A DNA stretch of 64,000 nt, from contig NZ_JAIVKY010000006.1 in the NCBI RefSeq assembly GCF_020524325.1, positions 310,001-374,000 of the forward strand, in the 5' to 3' direction. Below are positions 1 to 8,225 of this stretch, in pieces; positions within the stretch are counted from its first letter, which is position 1; each line of letters begins with the position of its first letter. The notes below the pieces were generated by a model. That model did not search any database. It was not told where the DNA came from and worked only from the letters and a program-made list of their open reading frames with translations. A program made the position numbers and the translations under genes. The DNA comes from Sutcliffiella horikoshii (GTDB taxonomy: Bacteria; Bacillota; Bacilli; Bacillales; Bacillaceae_I).

Positions 1-385
1 TGAAGCTTCCTATTTCAGTTGGGCTCATGGTAGAGGTATTGGAAGCAAAATAACAATCCGCAGGTGCACTCTTGTCTAACTTTTCGTAGACGGATTTTTT
101 GATTTCCATGTTTTCAGGTACCGCTTCAATAACGAGCTTGGCTTCCTTAACTGCTTCCTCAAGTTCTGTGGAGTAAAAGAGGCTATCCCTTAATTCCCCT
201 GCTGCTTGATCTGTTAATTTCCCTTTTTCCAATCCTTTGGAGATGATGGTTTCTATTTCGTTTCTAGCTCCTGCAAGTTGTTCTTCTTTTACATCAATTA
301 AGGTTGTATGGTAGCCGCCTAGCGCGCTTACATATGCAATTCCACGACCCATGACTCCTGAACCGATAACCACTACTTTTTCCAT
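1..385 (-). CDS. paaH: 3-hydroxyacyl-CoA dehydrogenase, PaaH/Hbd type (3' part outside window)
   Basis: Only the first 128 codons are present; the gene continues past base 1. The translation begins MEKVVVIGSGVMGRGIAYV, an NAD-binding Rossmann glycine motif (GxGxxG), and later has the VIEAVPENMEIKK and FASNTSTMSPTEI stretches typical of the 3-hydroxyacyl-CoA dehydrogenase N-terminal domain. The ATG at 385 has a GGAGGAGAG ribosome site upstream. In this context it would oxidise 3-hydroxyadipyl-CoA, the step after PaaG/PaaF in phenylacetate degradation. A 3-hydroxybutyryl-CoA dehydrogenase (MmgB/Hbd) cannot be excluded from the N-terminus alone. A terminator separates it from the upstream aldehyde dehydrogenase gene. 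Confidence 0.8.
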   Translation of the reverse strand, partial: MEKVVVIGSGVMGRGIAYVSALGGYHTTLIDVKEEQLAGARNEIETIISKGLEKGKLTDQAAGELRDSLFYSTELEEAVKEAKLVIEAVPENMEIKKSVYEKLDKSAPADCYFASNTSTMSPTEIGSF

Positions 386-412
386 CTAGACTCTCCTCCT
401 TCATCATGCTGT

Positions 413-443
413 AAAAAAAGCAAAGAGGACCATGCCCCTTTGC
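413..443 (-). terminator. Intrinsic terminator after the aldehyde dehydrogenase gene
   Basis: On the minus strand a stem GCAAAGGGG/CCTCTTTGC (one mismatch) is followed by seven T residues. It lies between the aldehyde dehydrogenase stop and the paaH start, so it probably ends or attenuates the main paa transcript before paaH. Confidence 0.7.
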
Positions 444-466
444 TCCAAAATTAAGATTTATTCTAT

Positions 467-1984
467 TTATACACCAAACGGATTGAGCGGACGGTTTCCA
501 AAATAGGAAATGATGCTCTTCGTTTCTGTGTAAAGATCAAGTGTTTCAATGCATAGCTCACGGCCGAAACCTGATTGCTTGTATCCACCGAATGGTGTTC
601 CAGGGAATGCGGAGAATGGGCAGTTTACCATCACGATTCCAGCTTGAATCTGTTTTGCAACACGGGTTGCACGGCCATGGTCTTTTGTCCAGATGGCTGA
701 ACCAAGTCCGTATTCGCTGTCATTCGCAAGCTTAACCGCTTCTTTCTCATCACTAAATGGCATAACAACCACAACAGGTCCGAAAATTTCTTCTTTTACC
801 ACTTTCATTTCGTGCGTAACACCTGTGATGATGGTTGGCTCATACCAGAAACCATTTTCATAGCCTTCCACTTTCGCCACTTTTCCACCTAAAACGATAT
901 TTGCTCCTTCTTCTTTGGCAGATTGAACATATCCGTCAATGACATCTAATTGACCTTGATTGATGATGGCACCAATATGGGTTTCTTTTGCAAAAGGATT
1001 ACCAAGAGAAAGCTTTTTCGCTTTTTCTACGAATTTCTCCATAAACGCGTCATAAATATTTTCATGAACATATAAACGGGAACGCGCTTCACAAGATTGA
1101 CCTGTGTTATAGAAAATTCCAAACAAAGATCCGTCTACAGCTGCATCAATATCTGCATCTTCAAATACTAGATTAGGAGACTTTCCTCCAAGCTCCAATG
1201 TTACTCGTTTAAGTGTTTGAGAAGCTTTTTCCATGATGTCTTTTCCGATTGGAGTAGAACCTGTGAATGCTACTTTGTCGACTTGAGGATGCTCAACCAA
1301 GTAGTTTCCAACTTCAGAACCGGCACCAGGGATGATGTTAACAACTCCCTCAGGAACTCCTGCCTCTACGCAGATTTCACCTAAGACAATGGCAGTCAGC
1401 GGAGTTAGGGTAGCTGGTTTTACGACAACGGAACAACCTACTGCTATTGCCGGGGCAATCTTCCATGCTGCCATCATTAATGGATAGTTCCATGGAATGA
1501 TTTGTGCACAAACACCTACAGGTTCTTTTTCTGTGAAGTTGTGGAATTGTCCTGGAACATTATTAACTGATCCACGGTGGCCAACGATAGCTCCTGCATA
1601 GAATTCAAAGTCTTCAATTGCTTGCATAACTTGCCCTTGTGCTGCTGCAAGGGACTTTCCAGTATCTAAAATCTCTAACTCTACCAGCTCATTGAAACGG
1701 GAGCGCATGATAGAGGCAATTTTATTTAATGTTCTTGCACGCTTGTTTAAAGGGAAGAGCTTCCACTTTCCTTTGTCGAATGCTTGACGAGCTGCTTGGA
1801 CCGCTTTTTCTGCATCTTCCTTAGAAGCTTTCGCGATTGTTGCTACTGCTTCTCCTGTTGCAGGATTGTAAGTTGTAAACGTTTCTCCTGTGGAACTGTC
1901 CATGCGTTGACCTGCGATAATAAGTTGATAAGTGTCTCGTTTCATATCAAGTTGTTCCATCTTTTGCTCTTTAACTGTAGACAT
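467..1984 (-). CDS. NAD-dependent aldehyde dehydrogenase (betaine-aldehyde dehydrogenase-like) in the paa cluster
   Basis: A 505-residue class I-type aldehyde dehydrogenase of full family length. Visible motifs are the cofactor-binding IIPWNYPLMM and FTGSTPIGKDI stretches, the general base Glu264 in VTLELGGKSP and the catalytic Cys298 in NTGQSCEARS. An AAGGAGATG ribosome site precedes the ATG at 1984. It is the last gene of the paaA-to-paaG run (25 bp after paaG) and is followed by a terminator. Its place suggests oxidation of an aromatic or ring-opened aldehyde, perhaps phenylacetaldehyde entering the pathway. It is not a PaaZ: there is no fused hydratase domain. The substrate is inferred from context only. 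Confidence 0.88.
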   Translation of the reverse strand: MSTVKEQKMEQLDMKRDTYQLIIAGQRMDSSTGETFTTYNPATGEAVATIAKASKEDAEKAVQAARQAFDKGKWKLFPLNKRARTLNKIASIMRSRFNELVELEILDTGKSLAAAQGQVMQAIEDFEFYAGAIVGHRGSVNNVPGQFHNFTEKEPVGVCAQIIPWNYPLMMAAWKIAPAIAVGCSVVVKPATLTPLTAIVLGEICVEAGVPEGVVNIIPGAGSEVGNYLVEHPQVDKVAFTGSTPIGKDIMEKASQTLKRVTLELGGKSPNLVFEDADIDAAVDGSLFGIFYNTGQSCEARSRLYVHENIYDAFMEKFVEKAKKLSLGNPFAKETHIGAIINQGQLDVIDGYVQSAKEEGANIVLGGKVAKVEGYENGFWYEPTIITGVTHEMKVVKEEIFGPVVVVMPFSDEKEAVKLANDSEYGLGSAIWTKDHGRATRVAKQIQAGIVMVNCPFSAFPGTPFGGYKQSGFGRELCIETLDLYTETKSIISYFGNRPLNPFGV

Positions 1985-2009
1985 ACTCTCATCTCCTTCA
2001 AGCTTTTTA

Positions 2010-2783
2010 TTATCTTCCTTTAAATTCCGGCTTTCTTTTTTCTATAAAAGAAGTTACTCCCTCTTTATGGTCTTCTGTTAGACCGGCAATTCGCTGAGCA
2101 TATGCTTCTTGCTCCAAGTATTCTTCATACGTAACATTCCAACTTGCTTGTATGGATCGTTTAATGAGTCCAATTGCTTGTGTAGGCATGTTAGCAAGTT
2201 TATTCGCAAAAGCTTCCACTTCTTCGTTCCAACTGTCTACTGGAACTACTTTCGTAACAAGCCCAAGGTCTTTTGCTTGATCTGCCTTAATTTTCTCTCC
2301 CAATATAGCTAGCTCCAATGCTTTTGCATTTCCTACTAACTTAGGGAGAAAATACAGATTACCTGAGTCAGGAATTAACCCGACATGTATAAATGCTTGA
2401 ACAAAGCTTGCTTTCTCAGAGGCAATGCGAAAATCACATGCTAAGGCAAGGCTGAACCCTGCGCCTGCTGCAACTCCATTAATCGCTGCAATGACAGGCT
2501 TTTCACAACGGGCTAACTGCTTCATCATCGGGCCGTACCTTGTACGCAAGACATGCCCATGGTCCATATTTTCATCCACTTCTGCAAGATCCTGACCAGA
2601 GGAGAATGCTCTGCCTTCCCCAGTTATAACGATAGCTCGAACGCCTTCATCTCCACTTGCCTGCTTTAACGCTTTCGTAATTTCTTTATTCACCTGCTCT
2701 GTAAACGCATTCAATTTATCCGGTCGGTTCATGATGATCCAAGCAACCTGGTTTATTACTTCATATTTAATCGTTTCAAACAC
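2010..2783 (-). CDS. paaG: PaaG-type isomerase: ring-1,2-epoxyphenylacetyl-CoA isomerase (crotonase family)
   Basis: A 257-residue crotonase-fold protein. The PaaG family converts 1,2-epoxyphenylacetyl-CoA to the oxepin and also shifts the double bond of 2,3-dehydroadipyl-CoA. The oxyanion-hole segments are GRAFSSGQDL and NGVAAGAGFSLAL. In place of the hydratase Glu motif it has GLIPDSGNLYFLPKLVG, whose Asp is the PaaG-type catalytic acid. It starts 11 bp downstream of paaF's stop on the same strand, so the two are co-transcribed. Divergence from the neighbouring hydratase at the catalytic positions supports PaaG rather than a second PaaF. Confidence 0.88.
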   Translation of the reverse strand: MFETIKYEVINQVAWIIMNRPDKLNAFTEQVNKEITKALKQASGDEGVRAIVITGEGRAFSSGQDLAEVDENMDHGHVLRTRYGPMMKQLARCEKPVIAAINGVAAGAGFSLALACDFRIASEKASFVQAFIHVGLIPDSGNLYFLPKLVGNAKALELAILGEKIKADQAKDLGLVTKVVPVDSWNEEVEAFANKLANMPTQAIGLIKRSIQASWNVTYEEYLEQEAYAQRIAGLTEDHKEGVTSFIEKRKPEFKGR

Positions 2784-2794
2784 GATGTCTCCCC

Positions 2795-3574
2795 CTATTC
2801 CCCTTCAAATTTAGGCTTGCGCTTTTCTTTAAATGCACGCATGCCTTCTTTTTGATCGTTGGATGCAAACAAAAGATAAAAATTCTTTCGCTCGTATTGC
2901 ATCCCTTCATAGACAGAATAGTCCACTGCCTTATGGACAGATTCTTTGATCAAACGAAGGGAAAGAGGTGGTTGTTTGGCTATTTTTTGTGCAAAAGTCA
3001 TCGTTTCTTCCATTAATAGTTCTTTCGGAATAACACGGTTGATTACTCCATAGTGCAAGGCTTCTTTTGCAGTCATTCTGTCACCAGTGAGCAGCCACTC
3101 CATTGCTTTGGATTTGCCCATTAGTTTCGTCAATCTCTGGGTTCCCCCAGCCCCAGGCATGACCCCAAGGCTAATTTCAGGAAAGCCGAACTCGGCATCT
3201 TGTGCGGCAAATAAAATGTCACAGCACAGAGCTAATTCAAAGCCTCCCCCAAGGGCAAACCCTTGAACTGCACCGATAATAGGCTTCTTTACCCAAGCAA
3301 GGCGGTCCCATTCGGTGAATTGATTTAACATTTCAAGCTCGATCGCTGTTGCTTCTGCCATTTCATCGATATCTGCTCCCGCTGCAAATGCGCGTCCGTT
3401 TCCAGCCAGTACGATGGCTTTGACTTCATCATTACGGTCAAATTCCTCTAACACGGTCACAATTTCTGTAACCATAGGGCGATTGATTGCGTTCAGCACT
3501 TTTGGTCTATTGAGTTTGACGATACCTATCGAGCTTTCAATGGAAACTTCGATATATTCGTACGTTTTACTCAT
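2795..3574 (-). CDS. paaF: Enoyl-CoA hydratase PaaF
   Basis: A 259-residue enoyl-CoA hydratase. The oxyanion-hole segments GRAFAAGADIDEM and GFALGGGFELALCCD and the two hydratase glutamates (in GGGFELAL and FPEISLGVMPGAGG) are all present. This fits hydration of 2,3-dehydroadipyl-CoA to 3-hydroxyadipyl-CoA, feeding the PaaH-type enzyme. Its start overlaps the end of the EthD-like gene by 8 bp, which indicates translational coupling. It differs from the next gene (PaaG) in keeping both glutamates. Confidence 0.88.
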   Translation of the reverse strand: MSKTYEYIEVSIESSIGIVKLNRPKVLNAINRPMVTEIVTVLEEFDRNDEVKAIVLAGNGRAFAAGADIDEMAEATAIELEMLNQFTEWDRLAWVKKPIIGAVQGFALGGGFELALCCDILFAAQDAEFGFPEISLGVMPGAGGTQRLTKLMGKSKAMEWLLTGDRMTAKEALHYGVINRVIPKELLMEETMTFAQKIAKQPPLSLRLIKESVHKAVDYSVYEGMQYERKNFYLLFASNDQKEGMRAFKEKRKPKFEGE

Positions 3575-3875
3575 TCACTTCTTCACCAATCATCAAGGTG
3601 ACAAGATCGCCGGCGAAGCTCATTAAATCCTTTCCAGATGCTTTCGCTTCATCCGTTCTCATCGCTTGTTTTAACGCATCATGGCTATCGTAGTACATTT
3701 CACACATTAAATAGTACTTGCCTTCTCCGCCCATTGGACTGCCTACCACTTTCGTTACTTCCATCTTTCGTAAACCAGGGATCTTAGCAGTGATAGGTGC
3801 ATGCGTGTCAAAGTAGTGCTGATCGAAAGCTTCCTTGTTTTCTGGGTGTTTGTAAAGCGCGATTAATTTTACCAT
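3567..3875 (-). CDS. EthD-family small protein of the paa operon
   Basis: A 102-residue dimeric alpha+beta-barrel-type protein. The N-terminus MVKLIALYKHPENKEAFDQ and the YFDTHAPITAKIPGLRKMEV segment match the EthD family. EthD-like proteins occur in degradative operons, but their exact role is not settled; handling of a reactive intermediate is a guess. The gene lies between paaD and paaF, where some phenylacetate clusters carry the reductase gene paaE. It is far too small to be PaaE, and no flavin or ferredoxin motifs are visible. An AAAGGAGAG ribosome site precedes the ATG. Confidence 0.75.
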   Translation of the reverse strand: MVKLIALYKHPENKEAFDQHYFDTHAPITAKIPGLRKMEVTKVVGSPMGGEGKYYLMCEMYYDSHDALKQAMRTDEAKASGKDLMSFAGDLVTLMIGEEVNE

Positions 3876-3925
3876 TCTAAATCTCTCCTTTTTATGGGCT
3901 CTTATTAAACCGCTAGGGTTTTATC

Positions 3926-3954
3926 AGGCCAGTTATTTATGTAATTGCCTGACA
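3926..3954 (-). other. Imperfect hairpin between paaD and the EthD-like gene
   Basis: An inverted repeat TCAGGC...GCCTGA with partly pairing AT-rich inner arms lies in the 106-bp gap after paaD. There is no clean T-run, so it could be an RNA-processing or attenuating hairpin rather than a full terminator. Confidence 0.35.
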
Positions 3955-3981
3955 GAAGTTTTTTCTGTAAGGCAGTGGTAC

Positions 3982-4473
3982 TTACATCATGGTTGATACA
4001 GGTTTCATTGCTTCGAAAGGGTTTTTGCATCCTTTGCAGTAAAGAATGCTTCTACAGGCGGTCGGGCCAAAGATGTTATCTAATGTTGTATAAGTCGATC
4101 CACAGTAAGGGCAATCCACATGCCATTCCCCGGTGTCATCCAGTGTCGGCGGTGGAGCAATTCCAAACTCTTGTAAATGGATTCTACCTTGTGCAGTAAT
4201 GCGGTCAGATGTCCATGGTGGCTGGTAGATGAATTGAACTTCCACCTTCTTGAATAATGCTAAGTTATGAATCTCGTTTTCTACATTCTTTTTGATAATG
4301 TCCAGGGCTGGACACCCCATGAATGTAGGCAACATTTGAATAGTCACTTCCTGATCTTTTACATCAATTGCTTCCACCATACCGAGATCGACCACACTGA
4401 CAGAATCTATTTCAGGATCTTTTACATGCTGCAGGGCATCCCAAACCTTCATGATATTTACTTCTTCCTGCAT
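3982..4473 (-). CDS. paaD: Phenylacetyl-CoA epoxidase maturation subunit PaaD (DUF59/MIP18 family)
   Basis: A 163-residue protein from the chosen ATG at 4473, which has AAGGA 11 nt upstream. The open frame extends further 5' without a better start; an ATG at residue 8 (MKVWDALQHV) is an alternative. Residues about 8-90 are a DUF59/MIP18 domain (KDPEIDSVSVVDLGMV, TFMGCPALDIIKKNVE). The C-terminus carries a Cys-rich zinc-ribbon-like part (CPYCGST, CRSILYCKGCKNPF). PaaD supports assembly of the diiron PaaABC epoxidase. It follows paaC after 41 bp. Confidence 0.88.
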   Translation of the reverse strand: MQEEVNIMKVWDALQHVKDPEIDSVSVVDLGMVEAIDVKDQEVTIQMLPTFMGCPALDIIKKNVENEIHNLALFKKVEVQFIYQPPWTSDRITAQGRIHLQEFGIAPPPTLDDTGEWHVDCPYCGSTYTTLDNIFGPTACRSILYCKGCKNPFEAMKPVSTMM

Positions 4474-4514
4474 GATGTCATCATTCCTTTTTGTTGGGCT
4501 AAAAGGTGTATAGA

Positions 4515-5336
4515 TTACCACACTGCTGCTGGATTGCTATTATAGACTTCGCCTAACGTTAAGAGTGCATCATCTAAATCCTTGGTATGTTCACCTTGTC
4601 TGCCGTTCCCACTTTTCATTCCCATACTACTAGGAAAAGTCATTCCCACTTTTTCAAACATATTCGTCATTTCTTCTGTAAAGCGATGTCGGATATTTTC
4701 TTCTGAATCAATTAGTTGGTGCTGTGTGATTAGAACACCACTCGACCCCAATGTCAGTACACCATCAAACTCTTCTACCACTCTATCAATCGCTGCTTTC
4801 ATCCTGGTCTTAGCTTCTCCATTTGCGGTGCACAACTGTCTAAACCAAGTTCTCCAGTGCAACAAGTGGTAATAAAGTTCCATATTCACTTTTACTGCTA
4901 CATGTTTCAGAGGTTCATAGGAGGAATTTTTCAATGCCTCCACTTTAATTTTCTTGGCCTGTGTGTAAAAATAATGCCTTACGACTGTGTAAGCCCAATC
5001 ATATTTAGGTTCCGTGAGATAAGTACCGGATCCATTCACTTTTTCCAAAAGAACTGCATTCACTCTATCTGTTGCTTTTCTTCCATGTGCAAGTGCATCC
5101 ATATCCCCTTCGCCTAAATCCTCAAGCAACTGGTAGTACATGGCAGCATGCCCCATTGTATCTTGATTTATGGAAGAAAAAGCAACGTCCTCTTCAATAT
5201 GCGGGGCAAGGCCCAGCCATTCCGATCCCCTGTAGGCAATAATGAAATCGTCGTCGGCCAGTTGATATAATAACGCTGTAAGGGCCTTGTAGTAGGATGC
5301 ATCCCTTTTGGCTTCTTCTATCGTTGCAATATTCAT
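4515..5336 (-). CDS. paaC: Phenylacetyl-CoA epoxidase structural subunit PaaC
   Basis: A 273-residue ferritin-like subunit (KALTALLYQLADDDFIIAYRGSEWLG, SINQDTMGHAAMYYQLLEDL, KVNMELYYHLLHWRTWFRQL). PaaC partners PaaA in the epoxidase core and is catalytically inactive itself. The start was set at the ATG whose A-T-G-A overlaps the paaB stop, a classic coupling arrangement; the open frame runs seven codons further upstream, inside paaB, without a better signal. It belongs to the paaABCD transcript. Confidence 0.9.
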   Translation of the reverse strand: MNIATIEEAKRDASYYKALTALLYQLADDDFIIAYRGSEWLGLAPHIEEDVAFSSINQDTMGHAAMYYQLLEDLGEGDMDALAHGRKATDRVNAVLLEKVNGSGTYLTEPKYDWAYTVVRHYFYTQAKKIKVEALKNSSYEPLKHVAVKVNMELYYHLLHWRTWFRQLCTANGEAKTRMKAAIDRVVEEFDGVLTLGSSGVLITQHQLIDSEENIRHRFTEEMTNMFEKVGMTFPSSMGMKSGNGRQGEHTKDLDDALLTLGEVYNSNPAAVW

Positions 5337-5680
5337 CCTTTTTTCTTCCCTCCCCAAGACATGATTTCCTGCTCATCAAGCATGCCCTGTTCATAGTGGC
5401 GCCATTTTTTCTTTAAATATCCATAGCCTTTTGTGTTTCGGTAGTCCTTATTGTCAATTCTCTGCAAGGATTGACGCTCTTCTTGAGACATCTTCCGAAT
5501 ATCTCCGCGTTGCACCACCCAAATATCCACGGCAGGTTCCCGCCTCATAAAGTTTTCTTGTGCCATGACAAGCGCAATCTCTTCGTTTGGAGCAAGTAGA
5601 CTGAACTGATATTGCATCGGAGCTGTATGGGTTCTCTTACTAAACACTTCAAATTCTTTATAAAAGCCTTTTGTACTCAA
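5333..5680 (-). CDS. paaB: Phenylacetyl-CoA epoxidase subunit PaaB
   Basis: A 115-residue protein matching the PaaB family in length and sequence: FEVFSKRTHTAPMQYQFSLL near the N-terminus, then MAQENFMRREPAVDIWVVQR. PaaB bridges PaaAC heterodimers in the epoxidase complex. It starts 17 bp after paaA's stop and overlaps paaC by 4 bp. Confidence 0.92.
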   Translation of the reverse strand: MSTKGFYKEFEVFSKRTHTAPMQYQFSLLAPNEEIALVMAQENFMRREPAVDIWVVQRGDIRKMSQEERQSLQRIDNKDYRNTKGYGYLKKKWRHYEQGMLDEQEIMSWGGKKKG

Positions 5681-5697
5681 TTTTTAAGCTCCTCCCC

Positions 5698-6666
5698 TCA
5701 CCCTGCTGATGTTTCGGAGCTTAACGCTTCACGAACCCATGCATTATTTTCGTGTGCTATTATTCTCAATCTCAAGCGATCCTGTGATTTAGGACCTTTA
5801 TTTCTGATAATATCTTTAAAGTTGTTCCAATTTGGCTGTTTGTAGATCCATTTTTCTTCTTCTTCATCATAATGCATTGTTTCATCCGGCAAAGTTAAGC
5901 CAAGTGATAACACCCTTGGGATGTATTTCGTGAAAAAGTCCTGACGAAGTTCTTCATTGCTCTTCGTGCGGATATTATATTTCATGGTAATATCTTGCTT
6001 TGATGTACCAGTTGTCGAGGCATCTGCTGGTCCAAAGAACATTAACAAAGCTTCCCACCAGCGATTGATCGAGTCTTGTATCATTTCTCTTTGTTCTTCG
6101 GTTCCTTCTGCAAGCGCCATAATAATTGCTTCACCGTGTTGAGCATGAAAGACTTCTTCTGCACATATTCGCTTTAGCGCTCTTGCATAAGGTCCATAAG
6201 ATGCATCTAGCATATTTGTCTGGGATATGATGGCTGCACCGTCAACCAGCCATCCGATCAGGCCTGCATCGCCCCATGTTGGAGCTTCCATATGAAACAC
6301 ATTATGAAACTTTAAATCTCCTGAAAATAAATCTTGCATAATTTCTTCCCGTGACTTCCCATAAGGTTCCATTAAATCTTCTGCCACTCGCAATAAAAGC
6401 TGTCCATGTCCCATTTCATCCTGGACTTTTGCCATGATCCCGAGCTTTCTTTTTAAAGTCGGTGCTTTTGGTACCCATTCCTTTTCTGGAAGCGCTCCCA
6501 TTATTTCGCTGATTGCATGCATCGAGATTAGTTTAATTAATGTTTTACGATATTCTTCCGGCATCCAATCGTCTGCTTCAATCTTTTCCCCAGCCTGGAT
6601 ACGTTGCATAAAATGCTCATGTTTCTCTTCTTCCGTCAAGCGGTCAAACGATAATGAGTTGGTCAT
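5698..6666 (-). CDS. paaA: Phenylacetyl-CoA epoxidase catalytic subunit PaaA
   Basis: A 322-residue diiron oxygenase subunit. The iron-ligand segments KVQDEMGHGQLLLRVAEDL and CAEEVFHAQHGEAIIMAL have the ExxH pattern. With PaaBC it epoxidises the ring of phenylacetyl-CoA using O2. An AGGAGG ribosome site lies 7-8 nt before the ATG. It is the first gene of the long minus-strand paa transcript and sits behind a near-consensus sigma-A promoter. Confidence 0.94.
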   Translation of the reverse strand: MTNSLSFDRLTEEEKHEHFMQRIQAGEKIEADDWMPEEYRKTLIKLISMHAISEIMGALPEKEWVPKAPTLKRKLGIMAKVQDEMGHGQLLLRVAEDLMEPYGKSREEIMQDLFSGDLKFHNVFHMEAPTWGDAGLIGWLVDGAAIISQTNMLDASYGPYARALKRICAEEVFHAQHGEAIIMALAEGTEEQREMIQDSINRWWEALLMFFGPADASTTGTSKQDITMKYNIRTKSNEELRQDFFTKYIPRVLSLGLTLPDETMHYDEEEEKWIYKQPNWNNFKDIIRNKGPKSQDRLRLRIIAHENNAWVREALSSETSAG

Positions 6667-6686
6667 TTTCGCCGCCTCCTATTTCT

Positions 6687-6734
6687 ATAACGTTTATTTA
6701 ACGTCATTATAATATAATGTCATACGTTTTTCAA
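6687..6734 (-). promoter_or_regulatory. Sigma-A promoter and probable repressor site of the paaA operon
   Basis: On the minus strand TTGAAA (6729-6734), 17 bp, then TATAAT (6706-6711). The -10 lies within a perfect 7-1-7 palindrome CATTATAATATAATG (6705-6719), flanked by AACGT (6700-6704) and ACGTT (6724-6728). Just downstream is a motif, read on the plus strand as ATAACG-N9-CGTCAT (6687-6707). The paaK upstream region has the same motif in the same position relative to its -10. A paa repressor (PaaR, TetR family, in related organisms) is a plausible ligand, but no such gene is in the window. Confidence 0.7.
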
Positions 6735-6755
6735 CACAGAAAGTTCTGAGCTTTT

Positions 6756-8075
6756 TTAAGCATGAGAAAACCTTGTGTCGACAATACGCACCGCTTTCCC
6801 TTCAGAACGTGGGATTGTTCGCGGTTCAACAACGCTTGCTTTTACATTAATCAAGCATTTGGACTTTAAATCATATTCCACCTTTTGTGCGAGGATCTTC
6901 ATTTCTTCCTGCCTTTTTGCTGGGTCTGTTTGCTGAAATGTATGCGCTTGCATTTCTACATGGACCTCTACACAATCTAAGTTTTTCTCACGAGAGACGA
7001 ACAACTGATAATGTGGTGCTAAATCTTTTATTTGAAGCAAGGTATGTTCAATTTCAGAAGGAAAGATATTAACCCCTCTTATGATTAACATATCGTCGAC
7101 TCTTCCTTTGACTCTCGACATTTTTATTGTCGTACGTCCGCAAACACATTTTTCTCTTTTTAAAGAAGCAATATCGCCGGTTCTATAACGAATGATTGGC
7201 ATGGCTTGCTTTGTAAGACTTGTAAACACAAGCTCCCCTACTTCACCCTCTGGCAGTATTTCCATGGTCTTTGGGTCAATTACTTCTACATAAAAATGAT
7301 CTTCTGCAATATGCAGACCATCCTGCGCCTCATGACATTCCATTGCCACTCCAGGACCGATTACTTCACTTAATCCGTATATATCGCATGCTTTGATCGC
7401 TAATTTATCTTCTAATGTTCTTCTCATCTCTTCCGACCAAGGCTCTGCTCCAAAAATTCCATACTGTAAAGAAGTCTCTTTTGGATTAACCCCTAAATCT
7501 ACCATTCTGTCAGCAATGTTAAGTACATAAGAAGGTGTCCCACAGATCACTGTTGGCTGAAAATCCTGTATTAATTGGATTTGCCTATCTGTGTTCCCTC
7601 CAGAAACCGGAACGGTGATCATCCCAAGCCTTTCACTACCATAATGCAGCCCGAGTCCTCCTGTGAAAAGTCCATACCCGTATGCATTATGAAGGATGTC
7701 TCCTTTCTGGCCCCCAGCCATTGAAATGGCACGTGCTGCAATTTCACTCCACATATTGATATCTTCTTGGGAGTAGGCAACAACTGTAGGCTTCCCGCTG
7801 GTTCCTGATGAGGCATGAAGCCTTGTTATTTGGCTTCTCGGGATAGCAAATAGTCCGAACGGATAGTTTTCGCGCAGTTCTTTTTTAGTGGTAAAAGGAA
7901 GTTTGTGAATGTCATGGATGGTTTGAACATCAGAAGGTGTGATCGTTAAGTTAGAAATTTTTTGTCTGTAAAAAGGAACATGTTGAAAGACTTTCTGTAC
8001 CGTGTCTCTCAACCTGGAGGATTGAAGGAGTTGCATCTCTGATAAAGATAGGGTTTCAGAATCATGTAAGATCAT
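6756..8075 (-). CDS. paaK: Phenylacetate-CoA ligase PaaK
   Basis: A 439-residue adenylate-forming ligase that activates phenylacetate to phenylacetyl-CoA with ATP. The P-loop-like HASSGTSGKPTVVAY, the YGLSEVIGPGVAMEC aromatic-binding region and FTSLTKQAMPIIRYRTGD are clear, as is the C-terminal DMLIIRGVNIFPSEIEH. The ATG at 8075 was chosen because an AAAGGGGAAA site lies just upstream; that site would be inside the frame if the GTG at 8093 were used. It ends 89 bp before paaA, which has its own promoter. Confidence 0.93.
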   Translation of the reverse strand: MILHDSETLSLSEMQLLQSSRLRDTVQKVFQHVPFYRQKISNLTITPSDVQTIHDIHKLPFTTKKELRENYPFGLFAIPRSQITRLHASSGTSGKPTVVAYSQEDINMWSEIAARAISMAGGQKGDILHNAYGYGLFTGGLGLHYGSERLGMITVPVSGGNTDRQIQLIQDFQPTVICGTPSYVLNIADRMVDLGVNPKETSLQYGIFGAEPWSEEMRRTLEDKLAIKACDIYGLSEVIGPGVAMECHEAQDGLHIAEDHFYVEVIDPKTMEILPEGEVGELVFTSLTKQAMPIIRYRTGDIASLKREKCVCGRTTIKMSRVKGRVDDMLIIRGVNIFPSEIEHTLLQIKDLAPHYQLFVSREKNLDCVEVHVEMQAHTFQQTDPAKRQEEMKILAQKVEYDLKSKCLINVKASVVEPRTIPRSEGKAVRIVDTRFSHA

Positions 8076-8102
8076 CGATATTTCCCCTTTCACTTTTTTA
8101 AT

Positions 8103-8142
8103 ATAACGAAATTATTCCGACATCATACAATATGTAATATTG
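8103..8142 (-). promoter_or_regulatory. Probable promoter/operator of paaK
   Basis: Two candidate elements. A motif ATAACG-N9-CGACAT (plus-strand reading, 8103-8123) matches the paaA site at the same distance from a -10-like TATGAT (minus, 8122-8127). A perfect palindrome CAATAT-GTA-ATATTG spans 8128-8142. No good -35 is visible. The rest of 8143-8225 shows nothing further. Confidence 0.5.
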
Positions 8143-8225
8143 CTCAACATCATAAAAATAACCTTGAAGGGAAGAAATGTCAACTGATAATTCTGAAGAT
8201 TCTATTTTCACAAAAAATACAGAGG

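Noticed and set aside
1865-1886. CcpA cre-like sequence inside the aldehyde dehydrogenase gene
   Set aside because: TGTAAACGTTTCTC misses two invariant bases at its end; too weak to report.
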